NCBI GenBank assembly: GCA_018806915.1
Contig: JAGKQI010000095.1
Coordinates: forward strand, 744,001-808,000
Origin: Phytophthora colocasiae
Lineage: Eukaryota > Oomycota > Peronosporomycetes > Peronosporales > Peronosporaceae
DNA: 64,000 nucleotides
Direction: 5' to 3'
Shown piece by piece: positions 1 through 10,091 of the stretch (positions are counted from its first letter, which is position 1; each line of letters starts with the position of its first letter). Under the pieces are notes generated by a model, which saw nothing but the letters and a program-made list of their open reading frames with translations, made no database searches and was not told where the DNA came from. The position numbers were made by a program, and so were the translations under genes.

Positions 1-1214
1 GACATTGCCAGTTTCCGATGAACAGACTCCGACGTACAAGACTCCGATGATCAGACCCAAGTGTCACGACTCTGGTATTACAACTCTGATGTACATGATT
101 CCGGAGTACATGGTTCCGATGAACATGTCTCCGACGCACATGATTCCAGACCCTGATGAACAGGATACCAGACTCTGACAATCTGAAGTCCACCCCATAC
201 TGAAACCAAGTGTACCCAACACGACCTCACGCAATCAAGTGAAATGCAACCCACTCATCCCTGTAATGACATCATTAAGTGTCGACTCGACAAGATCCGC
301 TGTACCGACTACCATAGTGAGCCCAAGTGAAGATTCCTGAGTTATACTGAGACCAAGTGTATATGAGAATATGGAAGATAGAAGACAGAGAGATACGAGA
401 TATGTAACCAGAGTTCAATTTATCTTGTCACGAACAAGTCTATCTGCCTGCTGCTTCTTGTAAGTATTAGGCCACGACAAAGCTTTGAGTCGTGTGATCT
501 CTCACCTATCAAGCCCCTTTAGGTGGAGATCAGCGTAACGTAGAGACCTGAGAGGACCCACCTATTCCATTTACTAGTTGGGTCGTTTGTCTTGTCTCTA
601 ACAGTAGCCCATTTCATATTGTACGTTTGGACAGGTTTTGGGAGCTAGACAGTCGCTCTCAAGACGCTCGGTAGGCTGTTATATAACTGATAGTGTATTG
701 GTTTATTTTCCCTCTATACATTAGAGGGTGGTGCGCGAAAGTTACGGGAATACCAGACAGACCAGGTGTCTGGTGAACATTTCCCTAGTTGACCTGGAGA
801 ACTAGCCCACTGCTCAAGGGCCAGGAAAGAATAAGAGCAGCTACATATTTGTATATCGGAACTCTATATTGCGGTTATCTCGGAAGTCTAGTGACAGGAC
901 TTCCCATTGTATTAATTTCTCTTTTGCCTTCAGAAATCTCTGGTGTACACAAGTGTTCACCGGAAAACGTTCGACTCTCAAGCGCTCCTGTGAGGACCAG
1001 AAGGACATCCGACGGTCTACGCAAGGAACCCTCACTCACACAAACTCACGACCCCGGCGAGGGTCTCATTACCAAGACAACGAACCTACGAGGACAGCAC
1101 AAGGTAACACACGCCCACCTTGCTGTGCGACTCTGGTATCACTACCGGTAGTCACACTTCCAGGTTCGCTGTACGCCCCTGCACCGCGGTAAAAGTTGCA
1201 CCGACTTCGCGACA
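1..1214 (+). repeat. Family-A Gypsy LTR, 5' part cut by window edge
   Basis: This is the 3' two thirds of a long terminal repeat. It aligns base for base with 5721-6934 and, inverted, with 35390-36600 and 39912-41120. The terminus is CGCGACA at 1214; the complete copies begin TGT and end ACA, as LTRs do. Small ORFs inside it recur in every LTR copy in the same place and are not genes. The early part holds a degenerate series of short motifs built on CTGATGTACATGATTCC-like words. The left end and any target-site duplication lie outside the window. Confidence 0.85.
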
Positions 1215-1978
1215 ACTCCCGTATCGCTATCTAGCAAGCTCAGGGACTGATCAATTGCAATCAGCCGAACCTGCAACGGAAATTAGTCGAGTTTGAGTCT
1301 CTGAAGATCAAGTTCCAGTCTCTGAAGCTAGTGCACGTGAAGCGTGAGTTCAATCAAGCAGCGGACTATTTGACGTCCAAGACTCTTGTCCTTGGTGAGT
1401 CCTGGCAAGTCCAAGACCCTGACGAACTGGCTCATCTGAAGCTGGTGTCCAAGATCCCAGAGAAGCTGATGAAGCCTCCCGAAGTGATGTCTTCTGAAGC
1501 CCCGGACGATGTTCACCAGACCTCTGGTGAACATGATTGTACACCGGATATGGGTGACCCAGGGCCAGAGTCTGCACCCCTGCCTCACGCTGCCAGGGTG
1601 CTTGCTGCCATCACTCGTGCACGCAATCAGGGAGAAGTAGACCTACCAGACGATGTAGAAGCTCATGAACCCATGGGACCATTGGAGTTTCAGGAAGAAC
1701 GCTGGCAGCGGATCAAAGTTCACCAGGCTCAAGATGTTCATCTGGCAGAACTCATCAAGTTCCTTAAGGGTGACGTGGGAGATCTACCACGACCCCGAGT
1801 AAGGAAGCTTGCCAGGATTGCCGATGATTTCATCTTGGATTCCAGAGACGTTTTGTACCGCCTCAGCCGTGCTACCAGAGAACGTCCGAGAGACATGGTT
1901 GATGAACTCAGACTTGTGGTTCCCAGAGACTTGCATGCTGACATGCTGCACTATGCTCATGGGGATTACCAGGGTGCT
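1215..1978 (+). pseudogene. RNase H end and integrase start, first copy of a tandem duplication
   Basis: This fragment of Gypsy pol is joined directly to the LTR. The sequence goes from the LTR end (CGCGACA plus AC) straight into the codons for SRIAIQQAQ of RNase H, so the primer-binding site, gag, protease and RT are all missing. Near 1231 a CAG has become TAG. Reading continues through the RNase H to integrase linker (VHVKREFNQAADYLTSKTL) into the zinc-binding part of integrase and stops at 1978. The same bases return from about 2447 on, so this is the truncated first copy of the unit 1979-3206. Not functional. Confidence 0.85.
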
Positions 1979-2868
1979 CGGTGTTGAAATGGCTCCTGTC
2001 ATCCAATTCGGCTGATGGTCGGAACGTGAAGTGGGGACTGAAGTTGTCATATTGGAACCTGGAGATTCGCCGAATCCAACGAGATGAAGACGGTCTCCCA
2101 GCTATTCTTGGAGCGGGCATCACGCCCCGTGAACACCTCGATGAGGTCTCTGAAAACCTCATCCCCGTCAAGGGGCGAGTCAAACCTCCAGCGCCCATTA
2201 GTGTGGAGATGCTAGAGGCTGACTACCGATGTTGTGTTCTGAGTTTTGATGGTGCCGCCAAGACATCCACTCGCCTGGGAAGCTGCGGATGTGTGCTCTG
2301 GGAGCTCCCGGGGTGGAATATCCTGGAAGCCCAAGGGTTCGCTCTGAAAGACGTCACAGTGAATGACTCAGAATACTGTGGTTTGATCAATGGATTGAAG
2401 ATGGCTTTGGAACGTGGTATCCGAGACTTAGTGGTTGTCGGAGACTCCCGTATCGCTATCCAGCAAGCTCAAGGACTGATCAATTGCAATCAGCCCAACC
2501 TGCAGCGGAAATTAGCCGAGTTTGAGTCTCTGAAGATCAAGTTCCAGTCTCTGAAGCTAGTGCACGTGAAGCGTGAGTTCAATCAAGCAGCGGACTATTT
2601 GACGTCCAAGACTCTTGTCCTTGGTGAGTCCTGGCAAGTCCAAGACCCTGACGAACTGGCTCATCTGAAGCTGGTGTCCAAGATCCCAGAGAAGCTGATG
2701 AAGCCTCCCGAAGTGATGTCTTCTGAAGCCCCGGACGATGTTCACCAGACCTCTGGTGAACATGATTGTACACCGGATATGGGTGACCCAGGGCCAGAGT
2801 CTGCACCCCTGCCTCACGCTGCCAGGGTGCTTGCTGCCATCACTCGTGCACGCAATCAGGAGAAGTAG
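1979..2868 (+). pseudogene. Gypsy pol fragment: RT connection and RNase H
   Basis: The second copy of the duplicated segment starts at the C-terminal end of RT (SVLKWLLSSNSADG-like) and continues through a complete RNase H domain. The catalytic acids are visible: D in SFDGAAKT, E in NDSEYCG and D in VVGDSRIAI. RNase H removes the RNA strand during reverse transcription. The frame ends at 2866-2868 because one G is missing near 2861 (CAGGAGAAG here, CAGGGAGAAG in the other copies), which separates this part from the integrase. The RT palm is absent, so no active enzyme could be made. Confidence 0.85.
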
Positions 2869-3908
2869 ACCTACCAGACGATGTAGAAGCTCATGAACCC
2901 ATGGGACCATTGGAGTTTCAGGAAGAACGCTGGCAGCGGATCAAAGTTCACCAGGCTCAAGATGTTCATCTGGCAGAACTCATCAAGTTCCTTAAGGGTG
3001 ACGTGGGAGATCTACCACGACCCCGAGTAAGGAAGCTTGCCAGGATTGCCGATGATTTCATCTTGGATTCCAGAGACGTTTTGTACCGCCTCAGCCGTGC
3101 TACCAGAGAACGTCCGAGAGACATGGTTGATGAACTCAGACTTGTGGTTCCCAGAGACTTGCATGCTGACATGCTGCACTATGCTCATGGGGATTACCAG
3201 GGTGCTCACCAGGGAATCAAACGTACGTTCGAGAAGCTGAGCTCCGAGTTCTACTGGCTTGGTATGTACGCTGATGTGGAAAGATTCGTCAAGGAGTGTA
3301 TGGACTGTGCTAGCGGCAAGGGGCGTCCCCCGAATCCTGGACCGTCGCCCGGCAACATTGAGCCCAGTCGACCTTTTGAAGTGGTGTCCATGGATTTCGT
3401 GACGCACATGCCAAAGTCCGCCAGAGGCAACACGTTCCTGTTGTTGTTCCAAGACATGTTCTCAGGCTATGTGATGTGCAAGCCTATGAGTATCACTACG
3501 GCTCAAGATGTCGCTGAGGCCTACGAGGAACGCGTCTTCCGGAACTTCGGAGCTAGTTCCCTGATACGCCACGATCAGGACCCCCGTTTCATGAGTGAAG
3601 TGTTCAGGTGTTTCCGGGACCTGCTGGGAAGCAGACAGCGAGCAACTCTGGCGTACCGTCCTCAGGCGAACGGCCAACAAGAACGGTCTATTCAGACGGT
3701 CGTGCGCGCCATCAAGGCCTACATCGCCGAAGCTGACCAGAGTGACTGGGACGACCACGCCGAACGTCTGATGTTCGCATTGAACACTTCCTTTGACGCG
3801 ACCCGCCTGGAAACACCATTTTTCCTGGTGCACGGATGGGATGCTCATGGGTGTGTCCGCGATGCTTGGTCCAAAACCTTCTGGTGTACAAGAGCGCACT
3901 GCTTATGA
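2869..3908 (+). pseudogene. Gypsy integrase core
   Basis: Integrase inserts retroelement cDNA into the host chromosome. The N-terminal zinc-binding region (HYAHGDYQGAHQG and CMDCASGKG) is followed by a catalytic core with D at 3393, D at 3573 and E at 3681. The last two are separated by 35 residues, the classical D,D-35-E spacing. The frame opens from about 2901 after the single-base deletion at 2861 and closes at 3908, shortly after VHGWDAHGC. The chromodomain tail follows in another frame, as in all three copies in this window. Confidence 0.88.
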
Positions 3909-4569
3909 GTGGCGTTGGAAGATGCAACGAGATTACAGCTACGCTCAAGCCTGTGCTGAAGAACTTCAGAGGAAGGCCAAGCGGGAGCGTTCTGAGGAAC
4001 AGACCCGAAAGTGGAAGGAGTTGTCGGAACGTCTGAAGTCCGGATTTGCCGTCGGTGATGCCGTGTGGCTATACATCCCAAAGGTACAAACGGGGTTGAG
4101 TCGGAAACTCGCACACATGTGGCATGGTCCTTTCCGGATTGAAGAGATGTTGGATGATTTTCGTGTGAAACTGAAGGTTGAGGATACCGGGTATCGGGTG
4201 AACCCTTGGGTTCACGTGAGTCGCCTGAAACCGAGAGCCTTGTTTCCCAGAAGACCGACTGTGGAACTTGATGTCCATGAGGATGATGACTTTGATGCAG
4301 CACTGTTACCAGAAAACAGTTGGGAGCCCGACACCAAGAATGATGAATACGAAGTGGAAAAGATACTAGACACTCGGTGGAACAAGCGTACCAGAACCTC
4401 TAAGAGACTTCGTGAATACCTAGTCAAGTGGAAGGGGTACGACGAGACAGAGTGGCTACCCTTGTCAAAGCTGAATTGTGGCGCTTTGTTATATGAGTTC
4501 AATCAGAGCGCACGAGCGCGAGCTCGTTTCCAAGCAATGCAAGCTGGAGACGATCACCCCAGAGTTTAA
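3850..4569 (+). pseudogene. Integrase C-terminus with chromodomain
   Basis: This reads in the frame that is open from 3793, with the real homology starting about 3855 (VSAMLGPKPSG). It carries the integrase GPY/F-like region (KLAHMWHGPFRIEEM, YRVNPWVHVSRLKP) and ends in a chromodomain: EYEVEKILD, then REYLVKWKGYDETEWLP. The Y, W and Y of the chromodomain aromatic cage are present. In this family such domains are known to direct integration to methylated histone H3 in heterochromatin; here that is inferred from motifs. The frame change relative to the integrase core is shared with 16230 and 38490. Confidence 0.85.
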
Positions 4570-4786
4570 ACTCTGAAACTTATTCTGAGAACTCTGGTGA
4601 ACATCATTGTTCACCTGACGATGTATTTCAGAGATGAGGTGTCTGAGAGACATGTCTTTCGGAAATGTGATTTCAGGGATACGTGACTCCCAGAGATGGT
4701 GATTGTTATGTGAATTTGTATGGAGATGATTTTGTGGTTGTGTGTGTATGATGGAATTTTACGAATGGATTATGATGATGCTACGG
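4570..4786 (+). other. Non-coding tail after the chromodomain
   Basis: No gene is seen. The stretch matches 16941-17152 and the reverse of 37597-37787. It contains the inverted pair TCTGGTGAACA / TGTTCACC near 4592-4616. In the fuller copy this tail leads into the end of an antisense ORF. Here it ends at TGATGATGCT and jumps to the start of that ORF, so nearly the whole antisense gene has been deleted. Confidence 0.7.
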
Positions 4787-5048
4787 ATGCCGAAGCGGGT
4801 TCAGTGCCCGAGGCGTCGCCAATAGTAGAAGCCGATGGAGAACCCATGGTTGCTGGATCTTCTTCTGACTTGTTCGTCAGAAAGGAAATCGGACTATGAC
4901 CGTTTATTGGATACGACAGTTGGCTATTTCTGAGTCTGATGGAATCAGACTGAGCGACAGGACACCAGAGACTCTGAAACCCCGGAAGTTTTGAGAGCGT
5001 CACAGCTACACTATGTTCACGGGACCTCTGACGTACTGGCCTGGCCAT
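4787..5048 (-). pseudogene. Relic of the antisense ORF (first ~90 codons)
   Basis: On the - strand an ATG at 5048 begins MARPVRQRSREH and runs through MGSPSASTIGDASGT to a stop just past a deletion junction near 4787. It matches 37318-37596 and the start of the long ORF at 41840, which continues for hundreds of codons. This is therefore what remains of the antisense gene after deletion of everything else. A second possible start is the internal ATG of MGSPSAS. Function unknown. Confidence 0.7.
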
Positions 5049-5180
5049 GATGCTCAGTTTGGAGAAAGTTCTGCACTGACGAATTATGACCAGGAGGGGC
5101 GGTTGACACGTTGCTAATTACGATTTTTCGAGTGGATATGGACGTTACGCTGTGATGTGATTGGATATACACTGGATTGT
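5049..5180. other. Leader between antisense ORF and LTR
   Basis: This short AT-richer stretch is also present at 37186-37317 and 41708-41839. It would be the leader of the antisense ORF and, read the other way, the last sequence before the polypurine tract. No gene or clear motif is seen. Confidence 0.4.
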
Positions 5181-5194
5181 GGGAGAAAGGGAGA
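5181..5194 (+). promoter_or_regulatory. Polypurine tract
   Basis: GGGAGAAAGGGAGA lies immediately before TGTGGGACG. An uninterrupted purine run directly before the TG of the 3' LTR is the normal primer for plus-strand DNA synthesis. Its position fixes the LTR start at 5195. The same run is seen inverted at 37172-37185 and 41694-41707. Confidence 0.75.
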
Positions 5195-6934
5195 TGTGGG
5201 ACGAGATTATGTCCCGTGCGACAATGATGGATCTGTGGAAGAAAACTGCTATATATATTAACCTTCACCTGTACTGCAAAGGGGCCCAAGAGATCAGAAG
5301 TGTTCCTCGGAAAAGTGCACAAACTCCGAGAGACAACAACACTCAGTCTGATCGCCGGACTTTCCCCGACGATGAGTGCCTAAAGGTTGGCACAGAAGAA
5401 CGTATCTCTGAGAGACCTCATCCCGTTGCCGTCCTGTGTGACGATGATGGTTCAAGGAATACATGTTATACCCACAAGATACCAAGTATCGCGCACCGGA
5501 CGTAGCGCACCCCGCGCATATCCCAACTGGACTTCGTGCGTTGTAGCATACGTGCTCCGCACCCTAAAAACACTCATGGATTTCTGGTATCACGCATGGA
5601 AACTCTGATATCACACCATGAAGTCTGACGTACATGAGTCCGACGTACATGAGTCTGACGAACATGATTCTGGCAACACAAGTCTGATGTGTCCGGCTTA
5701 TACAAGCAATATTCCAGACATTACCAGTTTCCGATGAACAGACTCCAACGTACAAGACTCCGATGATCAGACCCAAGTGTCACGACTCTGGTACTACAAC
5801 TCTGATGTACATGATTCCGGAGTACATGGTTCCGATGAACATGTCTCCGACGCACATGATTCCAGACCCTGATGAACAAGATACCAGACTCTGACACTCT
5901 GAAGTCCACCCCATACTGAAACCAAGTGTACCCAACACGACCTCACGCAATCAAGTGAAATGCAACCCACTCATCCCTGTAATGACATCATTAAGTGTCG
6001 ACTCGACAAGATCCGCTGTACCGACTACCATAGTGAGCCCAAGTGAAGATTCCTGAGTTATACTGAGACCAAGTGTATATGAGAATATGGAAGATAGAAG
6101 ACAGAGAGATACGAGATATGTAACCAGAGTTCAATTTATCTTGTCACGAACAAGTCTATCTGCCTGCTGCTTCTTGTAAGTATTAGGCCACGACAAAGCT
6201 TTGAGTCGTGTGATCTCTCACCTATCAAGCCCCTTTAGGTGGAGATCAGCGTAACGTAGAGACCTGAGAGGACCCACCTATTCCATTTACTAGTTGGGTC
6301 GTTTGTCTTGTCTCTAACAGTAGCCCATTTCATATTGTACGTTTGGACAGGTTTTGGGAGCTAGACAGTCGCTCTCAAGACGCTCGGTAGGCTGTTATAT
6401 AACTGATAGTGTATTGGTTTATTTTCCCTCTATACATTAGAGGGTGGTGCGCGAAAGTTACGGGAATACCAGACAGACCAGGTGTCTGGTGAACATTTCC
6501 CTAGTTGACCTGGAGAACTAGCCCACTGCTCAAGGGCCAGGAAAGAATAAGAGCAGCTACATATTTGTATATCGGAACTCTATATTGCGGTTATCTCGGA
6601 AGTCTAGTGACAGGACTTCCCATTGTATTAATTTCTCTTTTGCCTTCAGAAATCTCTGGTGTACACAAGTGTTCACCGGAAAACGTTCGACTCTCAAGCG
6701 CTCCTGTGAGGACCAGAAGGACATCCGACGGTCTACGCAAGGAACCCTCACTCTCACACAAACTCTCACGACCCCGGCGAGGGTCTCATTACCAAGACAA
6801 CGAACCTACGAGGACAGCACAAGGTAACACACGCCCACCTTGCTGTGCGACTCTGGTATCACTACCGGTAGTCACACTTCCAGGTTCGCTGTACGCCCCT
6901 GCACCGCGGTAAAAGTTGCACCGTCTTCGCGACA
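5195..6934 (+). repeat. Family-A Gypsy LTR, complete, 1740 bp
   Basis: It begins TGTGGGACG after a polypurine tract and ends CGCGACA two bases before a primer-binding site, so both termini are supported (TGT...ACA). It serves as the 3' LTR of the deleted element on its left and as the 5' LTR of the longer element on its right. A TATA-like run (CTATATATATTA) lies near 5248 and may be a promoter element, which is unproven. About 40 bp shorter than the two inverted copies because of indels in a motif-rich part near 5600-5700. Confidence 0.85.
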
Positions 6935-6936
6935 AC

Positions 6937-6954
6937 TGGTGCGCGTGCCCGGAT
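6937..6954 (+). promoter_or_regulatory. Primer-binding site
   Basis: TGGTGCGCGTGCCCGGAT begins two bases after the LTR. The TGG start is the complement of a tRNA CCA end, and the following bases would pair with the acceptor and T-arm of the primer tRNA. The tRNA identity cannot be decided here. Both deletion derivatives (1215 and 39911) lack this site. Confidence 0.75.
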
Positions 6955-7026
6955 CTTGGTATCGTGATATCACCGGATCTAAGAGAGTTTGAGGAGAGGG
7001 TTTCCTGTCAAGCGTCTATATTCAAG

Positions 7027-9324
7027 ATGGCTTCACATGGAACTACAAGAGGAGGACGTCGGGGACGCGGTGGTCGCAGTGTGGCGACACGTCAGTCGAA
7101 GCGTCTTCAAGGTCTTCCACCTGACGAACAACCCGACTTGGATGCTGTTCAGAAGGCGGCACGCGAGAAGAGGAAGGCTGCACGTGAAAAGGAAACAGTC
7201 GAGGAGGTGAACGTCCCGGAACCGGCGGTCGAAGACCAGCCTGCTGCGGAGCCTGAAGCCCAAGAGACACCCGATGTGTCTGGCGAACAAGGTTCTGAGG
7301 AAGGTCCGTCCGAAGCTGAAGCTTCTGGTGACGAGGTGGCCACTGCCCGTGAGGGTGGTGATGAGGCGTCTGAGGGAGGCGCCGACGTGGCTGAGTCCCC
7401 GGAGGTCATTGACTTGTGTTCTGAGTCGACGACTTCTGGGAAGTCCGTGGGGGAAGTGAAGACGGAACCCGGACTGGTTGATGAACGTGTCTCGAAGACT
7501 CCAAAGTCCGAAGACACTCCGATGTCTGATGACATGCCGATGAAGTCCGAAGATTCTCTGAAGACACCGTCTGATGAGTCTGGGAGGGCCGATTCGCTGG
7601 ATGGAGAACGTGCCCTGAAGTATGTACGCCGTGAGTTCCGCCGCTGGAGAGACATGGACGCTGGAAGAATTGTTCCGCCGAACGTCGAATACGCCTGGCG
7701 AACAGCGAAGCCTGACGCAAATGTCTTTCAGAAGGCTGCGGCAGCGACGGGCGACTACATCAAGTGGCGGTGTTCTTCAGTATTTCCAGAAGACATGTGG
7801 ATATCGGAGTTCTGCTTGAGGCGCCATAGTTTTGGCCGAGTCCAAGACTTGTCGTACGTCGAGATCTCGATGAGTACTCTGACGGCACCTGAATGCGTCG
7901 CTGTCCTTCAGACGATGCTGTATGAAGCGGGATTTGAGTTCCAGAACCTGCTACCGAGGTGGTCTCAGACCCAAGCGTCTGCTATCTTCGAACCTCAAGT
8001 GCGCAGTGTGGCGACGGAGCTTCAGAGCCGACTTTCTGAAGAACTGGTTGATTGGGCCACTGTGACCACAAGGTCACGAGTCAATCGACTCCCAGAAGAC
8101 ACAAAGGCAGGCAACGAAGCACGTCAAGGCGAAGCTGATGGTATATTACGCGATGAGAAGGCTGACCTACAGGGACGACAGTTGATCATGAGACTCCGGG
8201 TGACCGGACTCAGAGTCACACATAGTTCCGACGGGTCCAGCAGTGGAGAACCGCCGCAGTCCAAGCGCCTGCAGCATGGTCCGCCGCGCCCGCAAGTCTC
8301 GTCGACACCATCTGCACTGTCGACGCCATCGCTGAGTTCGCTGCCGGTATACGAGAGCCACTCTGATAGCACTCGTTTGGAGTCTGGTGTGCCAATGTCT
8401 GAAGATCGAGGTAGCTCTGTGACGACTGATGCGCCTGTGCCATGTGTTATTGGGACCTCGCGTACGTCTGATGATCACTCGTCGGGACTCCAGACCTCTC
8501 GTGGAAGTTCCACAGACTCGTCGCTGACCATGAGTCGAGGGGCATCTGCACATTTGCCGTTGTCTGTCGGAGGTCTGGCGATGATCGCCCAAGGTACTGA
8601 TGCCGGAGGAATGGTCGCCGGAGAGTCTATGGGAATCCACGTGACACGAACACTGATGCCGGTGAAGTCGGAGCCCGATGACTTCGAGATGTTGGAAGAG
8701 AAGCCGGAGTTTCCAGAAGTGAAGTCCGAGAGACAGTTGTCTACCAGAGATTCTGTTCACCGGACGCCAGAAGCTCCATCATCGTCCGTCTCGAGTCATG
8801 GGAGAAGTCACCAGAGCAGACATCAGAGTCTGAAGAACGAAGATCACCAGAAAGTGTCTTCCAGACGCTTGCGTTCCGTTGCGTCAAGCCGCACACGAAG
8901 TTCCCAGAGATCAGGCCCAGCGCAGATCGAACTGAACGCTATGCGGCAGCAACAGGAATGGCAGCGTCGAATGGAACAGGAGCAGAAGGAATTTCTGGTC
9001 AGGGAACGTCTGGAATCCATGGAGCGTGAACGTCGACGTGAACAACGAGAACTTGATACGCGCCAGCAGATCCAGATACTTACCAACCGACTACTTGAGT
9101 CTGAGAGCGCCAGACTGGAAGCCCAGAGACGCGTGGATGACTTGGAAGAACGTCGGAGTCAAGCGTCAGAGTCCAAGCTCAAGTACCATTCGAAATCGTC
9201 TGAGAGACAGGTGTCCGACGAACAAGTTTCTGGTGAACAGTTTTCTGACGTACAGCGTCTGGAGACCGAGTTTGCAGATCGCTGGAGGCCGAAGCCGAAC
9301 GTGCGCGTTGGGCAGACGAGCTGA
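7027..9324 (+). pseudogene. Gag-like protein, N-terminal part
   Basis: I chose the ATG at 7027 (MASHGTTRGGRRGRGG); the frame is open upstream to 6916, but that part is PBS leader. The 765-codon frame has an Arg/Gly-rich start, a long acidic Ser/Glu-rich stretch (about residues 60-200), a folded-looking middle (about 210-370, many W and Y) and a predicted coiled coil (about 640-720, rich in R, E, Q). VIDLCSES at 127-134 resembles a SUMO-interacting motif, and VKTE (144), VKSE (546) and VKSE (565) fit the sumoylation consensus. The stop at 9324 comes from a frameshift near 9270-9285; the coiled coil continues in the next frame. Confidence 0.7.
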
Positions 9325-10091
9325 AACGTGACTGGATTTCGCAAATGGAGACCTTTCGACAGCGGGTGCACGACGTGGAGTCGGAGCGCGACAGGGAGCG
9401 GGAAAGTTCCCAGAACATGCAGTGCTTCCAGGCCGCAGAATTGAGGAACCTTCGTGCAACATTGTCCCAAGTTCAAGGGGTCGCCTACCCTGAGGTAGCA
9501 ACTTCAAGTCGGATCCCTGATGAACATGACCCTAAACCGGCAACCGGACCTCTGGTGAACAGTCGGGATACGGGAGATTGCACATCTGGGGATAGGGGAT
9601 CAGAAGGAGTCGGTAGGGTTACACCCATTAAAACGACGGAGGCCTTCCATACGCCTCTTCCCCTACGGATATCGACCGACACCAAGCGCGCGAAGGCTGG
9701 AAGGCATGGCGCGGCCGCCACGACGACCCAGACGGCTCAAGCGGCTCCCCTGACCGAGGTCAAGGTTGAAGGAAGGCGCCCAGCGACTCCCAGGCGCGAT
9801 GGACACCGGAAACCCAGTGAAAGACGCTCCGAAGATGCTCCTCGGAAGCCTGGAAGACGCAGGAATGACCCAGATCCTGGTGGAAGCTCCAGTGACTCAA
9901 GCTCGGACTCCAGTAATTCGTCGTCTGATGACTTGGATCCTCCGGAGGTTGTTAACCTGACTTCTGCGTCCCATGGACAAGCTGGAGCGACTCTGCTGAC
10001 TATGAGGCCCTTCATAAACTCAAGTGTCATCGGGAATTTGATCCCCGAGCGACATTACGAGAACGGGCTCACTGGTGGGAGCGCTTCGTGA
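9249..10091 (+). pseudogene. Gag-like protein, middle part after a frameshift
   Basis: Continuation of gag in another frame: RARWADELKRDWISQM extends the coiled coil of the preceding piece, then comes a low-complexity linker with a run of Ser and Asp (GSSSDSSSDSSNSSSDD) and PPEVVNLTSAS. The frame becomes meaningless near 10020, where the real reading (HKLKCHREFDPR, then RAHWWERFVNMASQG) is in the frame used by the next piece. One or two single-base indels explain this. Structural role in the virus-like particle is inferred. Confidence 0.65.

Noticed and set aside
4570..5180. A separate + strand gene between chromodomain and LTR
   Set aside because: Only short frames that differ between copies; the stretch is explained by the tail plus the antisense relic.
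6505..6912. The 135-codon ORF MTWRTSPLLKG... seen four times
   Set aside because: It lies wholly in the LTR in each copy and varies in frame and length between copies; it is a by-product of LTR sequence.
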